A stretch of 64,000 nucleotides of DNA from Shewanella sp. 10N.286.48.A6 (GCF_002873135.1 NZ_MCVI01000003.1:186001-250000), one strand, 5' to 3'; positions 48,799 through 57,259 are shown, numbered from the stretch's first letter. Program-made: numbers and translations. The notes: a model not told the origin generated them from the letters alone.

Positions 48799-49398
48799 CT
48801 AGCCCTGATTATCAGAGCCTAATAATTCTTTAGCGATGCCTTGCATCTGTTTTGCTCTGTTCTCAATTAGAGCACTTAACACCTGTTTTTCTTGTTTCAC
48901 TTTGCTATCAAACCCAACGATAGCGTGCTGCTTTTCGAGAGTTGGAATAACAAGTGGAGCGGCTTCTAATACAGCTCGTCTAATGCTTGTTTGTGAGCTA
49001 CCTTCAGCAGAATTTGCAAAGTACCGCTGGGCACCATCTTGATTTAGCTGCCAGGCTACAAATTCAGGTAACACTGATTTATCAGTTACTTGAATTAAAA
49101 AATAGTGGGGTGCGCAAACCGTTGGTTTATCAATCGCGCCAACACAACCTGCTAAGTTACGACCACCACGAGCCGCAAACAGCACATCGCCTTTTTGTAA
49201 CCAGTCAGGTGTTTTACGCCCTGTAATATTTGTGCGAATGAGTTGATGCCACTGTATGATCCCGTCGTTATCAATATCCCTGTTCTGCACAACATAAGTG
49301 TTACTTTCCGTGTCTTCAGGTATCTTTCCCCTAAAAGGGTGGCCAGCTTTCACAATCGCAATATCAGATAATGTTTTATTCATTCGTAATTGCACCAT
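48799..49398 (-). CDS. Second half-size HsdS-like protein
   Basis: 199 residues. Its layout is that of the 201-residue protein at 38108: LSDIAIVKAGHPFRGKI, QKGDVLFAARGGRN, CAPHYFLIQV, AWQLNQDGAQRYF, then one short helix with EKQHAIVGF. The recognition half differs, so target choice may differ. An in-frame ATG at 49383 could be the true start, which would leave the palindrome at 49388 in the leader. It precedes the dead hsdM fragment. XRE-type control is suggested by two operator-like repeats upstream. Confidence 0.72.
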   Translation of the reverse strand: MVQLRMNKTLSDIAIVKAGHPFRGKIPEDTESNTYVVQNRDIDNDGIIQWHQLIRTNITGRKTPDWLQKGDVLFAARGGRNLAGCVGAIDKPTVCAPHYFLIQVTDKSVLPEFVAWQLNQDGAQRYFANSAEGSSQTSIRRAVLEAAPLVIPTLEKQHAIVGFDSKVKQEKQVLSALIENRAKQMQGIAKELLGSDNQG

Positions 49399-49413
49399 AT
49401 AAATGATGCAATT
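49388..49413. promoter_or_regulatory. Operator-like palindrome 1 at the half-HsdS start
   Basis: AATTGCA and its complement flank the site. In detail TGCACC-N8-GATGCA (49391-49410), the same spacing as the second site. It overlaps the upstream start codon at 49398. Confidence 0.6.
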
Positions 49414-49451
49414 AAGATAGCGAGGGATGATTATTTAGCTAATACTTATTT

Positions 49452-49471
49452 TGCATCTTTTGAATGATGCA
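49452..49471. promoter_or_regulatory. Operator-like palindrome 2 upstream of the half-HsdS gene
   Basis: TGCATC-N8-GATGCA, centred 61 bp from site 1. It lies between the XRE regulator gene and the half-HsdS gene. Confidence 0.6.
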
Positions 49472-49561
49472 TTTTATTTGTGGTTAACGTTGACGGTTTA
49501 GGAGGTATGTTTTTAGCAAAATTGTTTTGTATTGATTTTAGGAGTGGCGTAAATAGGAAGT

Positions 49562-49792
49562 TTAAAGTGCACTGGTTTTATCTATTTCAGGCAGTAGTTC
49601 TGTTAAGTCACATTCAAGTGCTTTAGCGATAGCGCATAACTTAATAACAGTAACGTTAACTGTACCGTTTTCAACTCGACTTAAATAGCTCTGATTTAAA
49701 CCTGAATCAAATGATAATTCAGCTTGGCTTTTATCTTTGAAGACTCTCATCATCTTGATATTTTTACCTAATTTTTTCGCAAAATCGTCCAT
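49562..49792 (-). CDS. XRE-family HTH regulator (controller-protein-like)
   Basis: 76 residues, entirely one helix-turn-helix domain: LGKNIKMMRVFKDKSQAELSF, then SGLNQSYLSRVENGTVNV as the recognition unit. Size and fold match the controller (C) proteins of restriction-modification systems. It stands upstream of the half-HsdS gene on the same strand, with the TGCAYC-N8-GATGCA palindromes between them, and divergent from the winged-helix gene at 49919. It probably controls one or both units. Confidence 0.82.
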   Translation of the reverse strand: MDDFAKKLGKNIKMMRVFKDKSQAELSFDSGLNQSYLSRVENGTVNVTVIKLCAIAKALECDLTELLPEIDKTSAL

Positions 49793-49866
49793 TGGTTTGT
49801 CTCAAACACAAAAGACTAAATATCCCACATTGCGTTGTTTTACACGATTGCATATAATCCTAAATA

Positions 49867-49880
49867 ATGCATATATGCAT
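49867..49880. promoter_or_regulatory. 14-bp perfect palindrome in the divergent promoter region
   Basis: ATGCATATATGCAT lies between the XRE gene and the gene at 49919. It shares the TGCAT word with the other two sites but has no spacer. Confidence 0.5.
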
Positions 49881-49918
49881 ATTTAAGGTGTTTTTATTAT
49901 ATTTATTGAGGTTTATGC

Positions 49919-50452
49919 ATGGAAAAATTCGAATTAGACAAAACAGTCATCCAAATTTTGTCTATGCCCAACGTCAATCACTTCACTGCAACTGAAATAA
50001 GAACGGCATATATAGCGATCAAGCAGGATGCTGAACTTAACCCAACGGTATCCCGTCGTTTCGTTTATGAAGAGCTTTTAAAATTAACCAGAAGGGGTTG
50101 GTTAGTAAGAAGCACAACTAAGAAGAAAGGGCTTACTCGTTACACCAAAAGCGACTTGTTTGATCACGCAATTTTAAAAGAAATGGTATCGCTAATGCCG
50201 TATGAAGAAGTAAGCGCGACTTCACCTGTCAGTTACTCCCAAATGCTCATTCAACGGCTAAATCAATACAACTCCGCGCTATTAGAAGGCTTAGGTGCGA
50301 TAAAAGAGTATGTCGCATTGAAAGATATATATCCTGAACAGCATGACGATTTAAAAGGTCGTTACATGGCAGTTCAGGAAAACAACCACATCTTAAAAGG
50401 GAAAATTTCAGTTTTAAACGAACTTATTAAATCAACAAAAGAGAACGAATAA
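49919..50452 (+). CDS. Winged-helix-like protein paired with a helicase
   Basis: 177 residues. The N-terminal 85 residues (FTATEIRTAYIAIKQDAE, VYEELLKLTRRGWLVRSTT, KKGLTRYTKS) read as a winged-helix DNA-binding domain with a wing hairpin. A helical C-terminal part follows. The stop abuts the helicase ATG with no gap (50452/50453), so the two proteins are made together. Not recognised as a named family; a DNA-recognition partner for the helicase is the inferred role. Confidence 0.6.
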   Translation: MEKFELDKTVIQILSMPNVNHFTATEIRTAYIAIKQDAELNPTVSRRFVYEELLKLTRRGWLVRSTTKKKGLTRYTKSDLFDHAILKEMVSLMPYEEVSATSPVSYSQMLIQRLNQYNSALLEGLGAIKEYVALKDIYPEQHDDLKGRYMAVQENNHILKGKISVLNELIKSTKENE

Positions 50453-51940
50453 ATGAAACTAAGAAATTGGCAGTCAGAGTGCATTCACTTTGCAATTTCT
50501 AAATATAAGTTAAAGAAGCACTTTTTAGCCCTTGCTACTCCTGGTGCTGGCAAAACAGTGATGGCTTCTGTATTAGCTAAATTGATGTATGACCAAGGTG
50601 ACATTGATCTTGTGCTTTGCTTTTCTCCTTCTTCAATCGTCGCGCATGACTTTAGTGAAGCGTTAGGTGAACAATTCGAAGCAGATTTTGACGGCACCAT
50701 CGGCGCATTGGGCAATTCATTCACTTATCAGGCACTGGGCACAATAGATAATAAGGTCTGGCGCTTATTTGAAAAGTATCGCGTGTTTGTGATCTTTGAT
50801 GAGATCCATCATTGTGCAGGTTCAAATATAAAAGATGCTAACGCTTGGGGTAAGCCGATCATAACAACGATTAAACAAAAAGCGGCTTACACAATCGCAT
50901 TAACTGGCACACCGTGGCGATCCGATGCTCAGCCTATAGCACTGGCTGACTACTGCAATGAGTCAGGGCAAATACAATGTGATTATGTATATGGCTTAAA
51001 ACAAGCTATTTCTGACAATGTATGTCGAATACCGCAAGTAGTTGCATTAGATAATGACAAGATCACAGTTGTTGAGGGTGATGAAACAAGCCACTTCACA
51101 AGCTTTATAGAGCTGCTATCACAATCAATTGTTCCTTACTCAGAGATAGTGACAAACACGAGCGTAATAGAGCAACTATTAATCCACTCTAGTCACAAGC
51201 TAAATGAGCTTCGCGGCGTTAACAAAGAAGCAGGAGGGTTGATCGTTGCCTCATCCATTGCTCATGCTTGGCAAATACAACTAATTTTGAAGCAGACTAT
51301 TGGTGAAAGTGCTGTTGTTGTCACGAGTGATGAAGGCAACGGAAATGATCTCATAAAATCTTTCAGATATAGCCAAGAGAAGTGGATCATCAGTGTTGGC
51401 ATGATATCAGAAGGCACGAATATCCCACGCCTTCAGGTGTGCAGTTACCTTTCAAACGTAAAAACAGAGATGAATTACCGCCAAGTGTTGGGGCGTTTAC
51501 TACGCATTACTGATGCGCCAAATCAACAGGCAATTTTATTTATGCCAGCAGAGCCAAATCTTGTTGAGTATGCTTATCGCGTGGCTCAAGACATCCCTGA
51601 TGAATTAACAAAAGTAAGATTTGCACAGATGGATGAAGAGATCATCGCAGAAGCACCTGCGTTAGATGAAGGCGACGACATTGACGATAGTGACAGTCAT
51701 GCAATCATTAGTGCTAACAAACCAACTATCAGCATTGGTGATACAACAATTAATTTAGATGAAAGGCTCACGTCGTTTAATGATATGCCATCAAGTGAAT
51801 TAGATATTTCAATCGATAAAATCATAGGGATCTTTGGTCAGTTTAATCATAAAGAGCTTGAAATCGATGGCTTCGAACAATTGATCATCTCAGAGCAATC
51901 AATGAAGAAGCTTAGCCAGTTTAGTTCAGAAGCATTTTAA
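50453..51940 (+). CDS. SF2 DEAD/DEAH-type helicase
   Basis: 495 residues. Motif I is ATPGAGKTVMA (near residue 28), motif II VIFDEIHHCAGS (near 117), motif III ALTGTPWRSD (near 149), and the second RecA lobe ends with GMISEGTNIPRLQVC and motif VI YRQVLGRLLRI. The start RNWQSECIHFAI looks like a Q-motif substitute of UvrB/HsdR-like helicases. The C-terminal 110 residues are acidic and unassigned. No nuclease domain is seen. It forms a two-gene unit with the winged-helix gene, in a defence island. Confidence 0.8.
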   Translation: MKLRNWQSECIHFAISKYKLKKHFLALATPGAGKTVMASVLAKLMYDQGDIDLVLCFSPSSIVAHDFSEALGEQFEADFDGTIGALGNSFTYQALGTIDNKVWRLFEKYRVFVIFDEIHHCAGSNIKDANAWGKPIITTIKQKAAYTIALTGTPWRSDAQPIALADYCNESGQIQCDYVYGLKQAISDNVCRIPQVVALDNDKITVVEGDETSHFTSFIELLSQSIVPYSEIVTNTSVIEQLLIHSSHKLNELRGVNKEAGGLIVASSIAHAWQIQLILKQTIGESAVVVTSDEGNGNDLIKSFRYSQEKWIISVGMISEGTNIPRLQVCSYLSNVKTEMNYRQVLGRLLRITDAPNQQAILFMPAEPNLVEYAYRVAQDIPDELTKVRFAQMDEEIIAEAPALDEGDDIDDSDSHAIISANKPTISIGDTTINLDERLTSFNDMPSSELDISIDKIIGIFGQFNHKELEIDGFEQLIISEQSMKKLSQFSSEAF

Positions 51941-51955
51941 AAAAATGGAGTTGTT

Positions 51956-52258
51956 ATGATTCATAAACCTCATGGTTGGGTAATTTTAAAATTCACCAAT
52001 AAAGGTGATGTATTTTTTAAAATCTTTGCGAGTTGGCGCGGTGGCTATTCAGATGGAGATTCTTGGCGACTCAGCTCTGGCTCTAATAAACCTCCTGTTT
52101 AATCAAAATGTGGAAAGTGTTGGGAATGGTCGCAAGAGTCAGGCTCTTGTTATCATCTTCCTTTACATGGTGAAGATGGATATACATTTTATACAGCCAA
52201 ATCCTCGCAAATATTATTCTTCAGTCTGGAGAAAATGATGTTTTCATTGAAAGAGTGA
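51956..52258 (+). pseudogene. Small gene with an in-frame TAA
   Basis: 101 codons in one frame from ATG 51956, interrupted by TAA at 52100-52102. The parts read MIHKPHGWVILKFTNKGDVF ... FASWRGGYSDGDSWRLSSG before and SKCGKCWEWSQESGSCYHLP ... after the stop. Both parts have protein-like composition and the second has a cysteine cluster, so the stop looks like a recent mutation. The first part recalls small phage proteins of unknown function. Confidence 0.55.
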
Positions 52259-52715
52259 AGTTGTCTGCAATACTAACTTAACTTGGTTTCATGTTTACAT
52301 GATTTGCTATCTGAGACATTGTAATTGAAGATTTTTGTAAAGGTTTGGGTATAAAAATAGGCTTTTAGATACTAATAAATATAGATTCTATTAATATATT
52401 TCTTATTTATATAGTAAATTTAGCCTTTCAATTTGGCATACTAGAGCAGCCCAGTACCAATGACTGTCCCATTCTCCTCGCGCACTCAAACACTTGACCC
52501 AGAAAACTGTTTTAGTGGTTCACATAAAAATGCAGAGTAGTTCCACTAGACCGGAATACGCATAAGCCGAGCATACTAGTATCACCATTAAATACAACCT
52601 TATGGTTGCACTAAATAATAATACTATATAGGAAGCTGAACAAGGATATAAGCCAAATAGTACATAAGGCAACATGAACGGACGGACAGTATCAATTTCT
52701 TTTTTGAAAAGCCAT
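52259..52715. other. AT-rich stretch without genes at the island's right end
   Basis: No reading frame of note. GCATACTAG occurs twice (52436 and 52571) and a CAACC/GGTTG hairpin near 52598. These could be recombinase arm sites near the right junction, but the support is thin. Confidence 0.4.
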
Positions 52716-52734
52716 TTACCCCATATAATGGTTC
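52716..52734. repeat. Right attachment junction of the island (attR)
   Basis: The element arm TTACCCCATATAA (52716-52728) and TG are followed by the shared core GTTC (52731-52734), where host tRNA sequence resumes. The arm is the 12/13 inverted match of the left arm at 27125-27137. Confidence 0.8.
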
Positions 52735-52754
52735 GAGTCTGGGAGGGGCCACCA
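52731..52754 (+). pseudogene. 3' part of host tRNA-Ile2
   Basis: Starts at GTTC of the T-loop and runs through the T-stem 3' strand, AGGGGCC acceptor strand and CCA. Taken from 52735 it supplies exactly the 20 nt missing from the 5' part at 27068-27124. The original tRNA terminator follows 12 bases later. Confidence 0.9.
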
Positions 52755-52766
52755 ATTTATTGATAG

Positions 52767-52795
52767 GCCGCTTGGATTTATTCAAGCGGCTTTTT
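52767..52795 (+). terminator. Terminator of the original host tRNA-Ile2 gene
   Basis: GCCGCTTG and CAAGCGGC are separated by eight bases and followed by five Ts. Confidence 0.85.
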
Positions 52796-53168
52796 CATGT
52801 TTAAAATTTTAACTTTAGCGAAATACCAACAAATATCAACATCATCATTCCACGTAGATAGCGGCTGAAAACTCACAAATGATGTAAGTCACTAAATAGT
52901 TCTAGCAGCTTTATCATGACTTTAATTCCACTGCTAGCCTAAAGACATCAAACTAACATTCCATTGATTGCAAATAACACTCAAAGCATTTTTATATTTG
53001 GCTGCCTTACTTAAATTTAACAAAAACACATACCCCAAATGATAACTTCACAAAAAATTGATCTAAAACACAGTTTATTTGTATTATTATATTAAATTAA
53101 ACCTACTACTGTTACATCGCTGTTTGCCATGACATTTTGGCTCAAGGTTTTCGTTAAAAGGAATAAAA
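52796..53168. other. AT-rich upstream region of the alginate lyase gene
   Basis: No gene or structured RNA was recognised. The last 130 bp are very AT-rich and probably hold the promoter. Confidence 0.4.
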
Positions 53169-54062
53169 ATGAAAAAAATAAAACTGTTACCCTTAGCGCT
53201 TATTGTTAGTAGTTTACTGGGTGGTTGTGCATCAAGCTCCGAAACGCCAACACCTTCAAATATCGAGATGAAACCAGCAACAGGTGAGCAAGTAGCGCCT
53301 GCTGATTATGCAAAATTTTCATCAATATTAAGTGCCTCAAAACTGCAAATATCAACACCAAACGCAAAACCCGGCAGTAAATATGAATTAGCTCAAGACA
53401 GCAATTTTAGCGGTATCGTTAATGAGCACTTTTATGTAGATAAAGGCTCTGAAGCCCTGGTCATGAATATGGAAGGTTATAAGTTACGTAACGAACTACG
53501 CGTCTTAGAAAACTTCAAATCTGATGAAAGCCAAACTTTTTATCGTCTATCTGCTGATTTAATGCCTATCAATCCACGAGAAGCCGTAGAAAACAGCCCT
53601 TCGAAAAATGATGCGATGACCTTCTTACAGGTACACAACAAAGGTACTTTTGACGATGGCAAGCATGGTGTGGGTTATATCCCTCACCCATTACTGCGTG
53701 TCGTTTACGAAGCCGACCGAAAAGGCATAAAAGATCATTACTGGGCTATCATCAAAAATAACAATGTGAATTGTGGTAAAGACAGTGGAAACCGCGATAC
53801 GCCTGTTTGTAAAAATTCGTATGTGAGAATGAATTTAGGGAAGTTTACCCCTGATGTGCCAACGCATTTTGACATCATTGTTGGCGATCAAAAGCTGGTC
53901 ATTAAAGTTGATGGTGTCACTAAAGTGAAGCATGACATTAGCTACTGGAAAGACATGCTAAGCTACTTCAAAGCTGGGGTTTATAACCAGTTCGAAAACG
54001 GTAAAAGCGAAGCTCATTTCTACAATTTAGAATACGCCATAGACACAAAACAAGCGCAATAA
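53169..54062 (+). CDS. PL7 family alginate lyase, lipoprotein
   Basis: 297 residues. A lipobox (LLGGCASS, Cys about residue 20) points to membrane-anchored export. The PL7 jelly-roll motifs are present in order: LRNELR (RxELR type, near residue 107), LQVHN (QIH-type, near 155) and SYFKAGVYNQ (YFKxGxYxQ, near 265), which carry the Arg, Gln, His and Tyr of the active site. It would cut alginate from brown algae or biofilms by beta-elimination. It is the first gene after the island, on its own promoter. Confidence 0.9.
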   Translation: MKKIKLLPLALIVSSLLGGCASSSETPTPSNIEMKPATGEQVAPADYAKFSSILSASKLQISTPNAKPGSKYELAQDSNFSGIVNEHFYVDKGSEALVMNMEGYKLRNELRVLENFKSDESQTFYRLSADLMPINPREAVENSPSKNDAMTFLQVHNKGTFDDGKHGVGYIPHPLLRVVYEADRKGIKDHYWAIIKNNNVNCGKDSGNRDTPVCKNSYVRMNLGKFTPDVPTHFDIIVGDQKLVIKVDGVTKVKHDISYWKDMLSYFKAGVYNQFENGKSEAHFYNLEYAIDTKQAQ

Positions 54063-54097
54063 GCTCTCTTTAATTGCTGAGTAATACACCGCATTAC

Positions 54098-54145
54098 AAA
54101 CCAATGTAAACCGTTCTTATAAACACACGGATTACATTGGTTTTT
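54098..54145. terminator. Terminator-like inverted repeat after the alginate lyase
   Basis: AAACCAATGTAA and its complement (12 bp, perfect) are followed by TTTTT. It lies 36 bp after the stop, between convergent genes. Confidence 0.7.
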
Positions 54146-54194
54146 CCATCTTACCTTGCCATTGAAATAGCTCTAACGGCCCTTAAACAGGTAC

Positions 54195-54920
54195 TTAGTT
54201 CTTACTTTCACGTTCCTGTTGAGCGATTTCCAAATAATTTTGCGCCGCAGTAATGGCTTTAACAGCCCGAGAGTTAAACTCTCGATGATAGAGAATATAA
54301 ACCACCAGCAAGCTGGCTATTATCAGTAAGATGGGGTTCCAAAACCAACAAAGCGCTGCCATGGAAAAGTAATAACTTCGTAAGCCATAATTGTAAGAGT
54401 GAGCGGCCTGATCGCCCACCGTGGCCATTTGGCGCGAATACTTTGCCAAGTTTTTATTGCTTCGTGTGCGATCAATGGGCGCTGCGCCAATCATCACATT
54501 TAAAAAGCCATATTGACGCATTGACCAAGTAAATTGAAAAAAGGCTAATACAAAAATACTTGCCAGCATAGCCAACTTCACCTGCACTAAGGCATGATTA
54601 GGTTCAGCGGCAAAGGGAATAGAGCTGATCACTTCTTCAAGGCGCTCAACTTGAGCAAATAAGGTCAATACACCCGCCAACACCAGTAAGGTGGTTGAGG
54701 CAAAAAAAGCGATATTACGTTCTAAGTTTGCCAACAATGCTGCCTCACCCACACGGATCTCCTTGGTCATCACTTCCGCCATCCAATAGATACGATGCTG
54801 ATGCAAACAGCGGGCGATACAGTTCGTTGTTTTGGCCTTTTTACGGGCAAAAAAAGTGTAACCCACCCAGCATGAGAAGAAACACGCTAAAGCGATAAAA
54901 TCGATAAAAGAGAAAAGCAT
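54195..54920 (-). CDS. DUF599 membrane protein
   Basis: 241 residues from ATG 54920 (an in-frame TTG nine bases earlier is also possible). About four membrane segments. The DUF599 pattern is visible in the N-terminal part (EIRVGEAALLANLERNIAFF, ASTTLLVLAGVLTL) and the GAAPIDRTRSNK loop. Function unknown; it may form an unusual small membrane complex. It stands alone between the alginate lyase gene and gabD. Confidence 0.8.
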   Translation of the reverse strand: MLFSFIDFIALACFFSCWVGYTFFARKKAKTTNCIARCLHQHRIYWMAEVMTKEIRVGEAALLANLERNIAFFASTTLLVLAGVLTLFAQVERLEEVISSIPFAAEPNHALVQVKLAMLASIFVLAFFQFTWSMRQYGFLNVMIGAAPIDRTRSNKNLAKYSRQMATVGDQAAHSYNYGLRSYYFSMAALCWFWNPILLIIASLLVVYILYHREFNSRAVKAITAAQNYLEIAQQERESKN

Positions 54921-55076
54921 AAGACTCAAGCTATTATGGAATTAATGGTTAATTATGCAACACATTACTCTTGCCTTAAATAGCCTTCATGTTATTAACC
55001 GCTAAATAATCAAGTTTAATAACAGCTAGGCAGTTATCAGCTTGATTGAAGCGTATATTTACGACCAAGGCAGCCT

Positions 55077-56525
55077 TTAAACCGCTAAGCAAATATATTT
55101 CATTTCAAGATACTCATCGATACCATGATGGGAGCCTTCGCGGCCAAGCCCTGAAGACTTCACTCCGCCAAAGGGGGCGACTTCATTCGAAATTAACCCG
55201 GTATTAACCCCGACCATACCGTACTCAAGGGCTTCTGATACTTGATATACGGTAGAGATATCTTTGGCGTAAAAGTAAGCCGCTAAACCAAACTCGGTAT
55301 CGTTGGCTTGTCTGATCACTTGTTCAACTGAATCAAATTCAAAAATCGCCGCTAACGGCCCAAAGGTTTCTTCTTTGGCCACTTTCATCGACTGCTTTAG
55401 ATTAACCAATACTGTCGGCTTAAAAAAGTTAGCGCCTAAAGCATCGCCCTTACCACCCAATACAATTTGACCGCCTTGTTGTAGCGCATCATCAATATGA
55501 GCTTGCACCTTTGCTACTGCGGCTTGGTTTATTAGTGGTCCAATAGTGACGCCATCATCTAAGCCGTTACCCACTTTGAGCTGCGCTGCTGCTTGGGTAA
55601 ACTTTGCCACAAATTGCTGATATAAGCCTTTTTGAACATAGATACGATTAGCGCAAACACAGGTTTGTCCGGCATTACGATATTTGGCTTGAATAGCCCC
55701 TTCAACTGCCGCGTCAATATCAGCATCATCAAAGACAATAAACGGTGCATTACCACCAAGCTCAAGGGATAGCTTTTTAATACTTGGCGCGCATTGCTGC
55801 ATCAGCTTTACGCCTACAGCGGTTGAGCCAGTAAAGGACAACTTTCTCACTATGGGGTTAGCACAAAGCTCTGCACCGATGGCGATGGCATCGCCGCTGA
55901 TCACGTTAAATACCCCAGCAGGAACACCGGCTCGACTTGCAAGCTCAGCTAAGGCTAAGGCGCTAAAGGGGGTTTGCGGCGCAGGTTTAAGCACCATAGT
56001 GCAACCCGCTGCTAATGCAGGTGCAGCTTTACGGGTTATCATCGCAAGCGGGAAATTCCACGGCGTAATAGCAGCGGTAACGCCTACGGCCTGCTTAATC
56101 ACCATAATACGTTTATCAGCTTGATGGGCTGGAATGGTCTCACCATAAACCCGTTTGGCCTCTTCAGCGAACCATTGCACAAAGGAGGCGGCATAAGCGA
56201 CTTCAGCTTTGGCTTCGGCTAATGGCTTACCTTGCTCTAAGGTCATAATCAGCGCTAAATCATCGCTATGGGCTAATATCAGCTCAAACCAAGTCATTAA
56301 TATTATTTGGCGCTGTTTAGCTGTGAGTGCTTGCCATGCTGCTAAGGCACTATTGGCGCTTTCAATGGCTTGCTGGGTTTCAGTCTGGCCCATTCTTGGC
56401 ACTGTACCTAGCTCTTTATTGGTGGCAGGATTAATAATCGTGTCGCAATGGGTCGATATGGCATCACGCCATTGCCCATTGATATAACATTGATGACGTA
56501 ACAAACTGGGGTCTTGTAAATGCAC
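55077..56525 (-). CDS. gabD: NAD(P)-dependent succinate-semialdehyde dehydrogenase
   Basis: Oxidises succinate semialdehyde to succinate in GABA breakdown. 482 residues from GTG 56525, chosen because an AAAGGA site lies seven bases before it and homology begins at HLQDPSLLRHQ. Cofactor and catalytic motifs are clear: AAITPWNFP, GSTAVGVKL, the glutamate in LELGGNAPF and the nucleophilic cysteine in NAGQTCVCANR; EEVAPFGGVKSSG-type C-terminal sequence is also present. No gabT is adjacent. Confidence 0.92.
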   Translation of the reverse strand: MHLQDPSLLRHQCYINGQWRDAISTHCDTIINPATNKELGTVPRMGQTETQQAIESANSALAAWQALTAKQRQIILMTWFELILAHSDDLALIMTLEQGKPLAEAKAEVAYAASFVQWFAEEAKRVYGETIPAHQADKRIMVIKQAVGVTAAITPWNFPLAMITRKAAPALAAGCTMVLKPAPQTPFSALALAELASRAGVPAGVFNVISGDAIAIGAELCANPIVRKLSFTGSTAVGVKLMQQCAPSIKKLSLELGGNAPFIVFDDADIDAAVEGAIQAKYRNAGQTCVCANRIYVQKGLYQQFVAKFTQAAAQLKVGNGLDDGVTIGPLINQAAVAKVQAHIDDALQQGGQIVLGGKGDALGANFFKPTVLVNLKQSMKVAKEETFGPLAAIFEFDSVEQVIRQANDTEFGLAAYFYAKDISTVYQVSEALEYGMVGVNTGLISNEVAPFGGVKSSGLGREGSHHGIDEYLEMKYICLAV

Positions 56526-56823
56526 AATCGTATCCTTTAGCAGCAAAATAGCAGACACTACTATCTTAGCTAAGTTTGCGAAGGTTAACGAGCTAACGAT
56601 TTAGCAACTGGCTAACAACCAAGTTGTGCCCCCATTTCGCCCTTTACAATCGCCGCTTAAATGCCCTGTAAATGTGAGCTAGATTACAAAGCGTTAAAAA
56701 TAATTGCATTCCTCAACTAGCAGAGTATTTTAATCAGTAAGACATTGAAAATTTTGATTTAACCTACTGAGTCATTTCAATTAATATTCAAGGCACTCAG
56801 GCTGTAAATACAAGGATATTGTT

Positions 56824-57168
56824 ATGGTAGATACACTATTTAAAATATTATTTGTGCTGTTATTTCTGGTTATCGCTTACAAGCTCATTTTTTCAGGCAG
56901 CAGAGGATTGAAAGTCTTTGAAATGCATTTTAAAAACGGCAAACTCGATAAGCACTCGGGGAAAATCCCTGAAGCATTTCTGCGGGAATGTAAAAATATA
57001 GCCAAACACGAAAAGCTCACTTGTACTGTCAGAGCTGAAAAACTGAACGGGGTAAGATTACATGTCTCTGCCAATGTCGGTGACAAAATCACCCAACGGA
57101 TCAGAAACGTTTTTCCATTTGAGTATTATGATAAGAAGCAACAGGACAATTCAAAGCTAAAGGGTTAA
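56824..57168 (+). CDS. DUF3634 membrane-anchored small protein
   Basis: 114 residues: one N-terminal membrane helix (about 5-22) and a basic soluble domain with KVFEMHFKNGKLDKHSGKIP and CTVRAEKLNGVRL, which fits DUF3634, a family common in Shewanella and Vibrio. Function unknown. It is isolated, with its own upstream region of 250 bp, and convergent with the DUF3833 gene. Confidence 0.78.
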   Translation: MVDTLFKILFVLLFLVIAYKLIFSGSRGLKVFEMHFKNGKLDKHSGKIPEAFLRECKNIAKHEKLTCTVRAEKLNGVRLHVSANVGDKITQRIRNVFPFEYYDKKQQDNSKLKG

Positions 57169-57259
57169 GGAAGCCAGAGGCTTTAGCGGTCAATATAAGT
57201 TGTATTAGTTGACCGCTACTGTAATGCCTTCAATCTGCCTTCAGCCATTGATATTTGAG

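Larger units (their letters stand above)
27125..52734. mobile_element. Integrated mobile defence island, about 25.6 kb, in tRNA-Ile2
   Basis: Bounded by the two halves of one tRNA-Ile2 gene with GTTC at both junctions and matching arms at the ends. It carries an intron-containing tRNA-Ile2 at the left end, a two-recombinase module (30326-35897), an extended type I restriction-modification operon (38108-48159), a decayed second copy in inverse orientation, a winged-helix/helicase pair and several gene fragments. Codon use and spacing are looser than in the flanking core genome. Which recombinase acts on the tRNA site is not shown by sequence alone; the pair at 30326-34803 is the only set with complete catalytic residues. 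Confidence 0.85.

Noticed and set aside
27217..52620. GGTTGCA words near 27217, 30287 and 52606 as recombinase arm sites
   Set aside because: A seven-base word is expected several times in 64 kb by chance, and spacing and orientation show no pattern.
27543..52755. The 25-bp repeat (27543-27567 and 52731-52755) as classic attL/attR of an island integrated at the 3' end of the intron-bearing tRNA
   Set aside because: The repeat is explained by both sequences being tRNA-Ile2 3' ends. That model leaves the truncated copy at 27068 unexplained, whereas the split-tRNA model restores exactly 77 nt and yields a 12/13 inverted repeat at the joined ends.
53169..54062. Alginate lyase as island cargo
   Set aside because: It lies outside the right junction and after the original tRNA terminator, so it belongs to the host flank.
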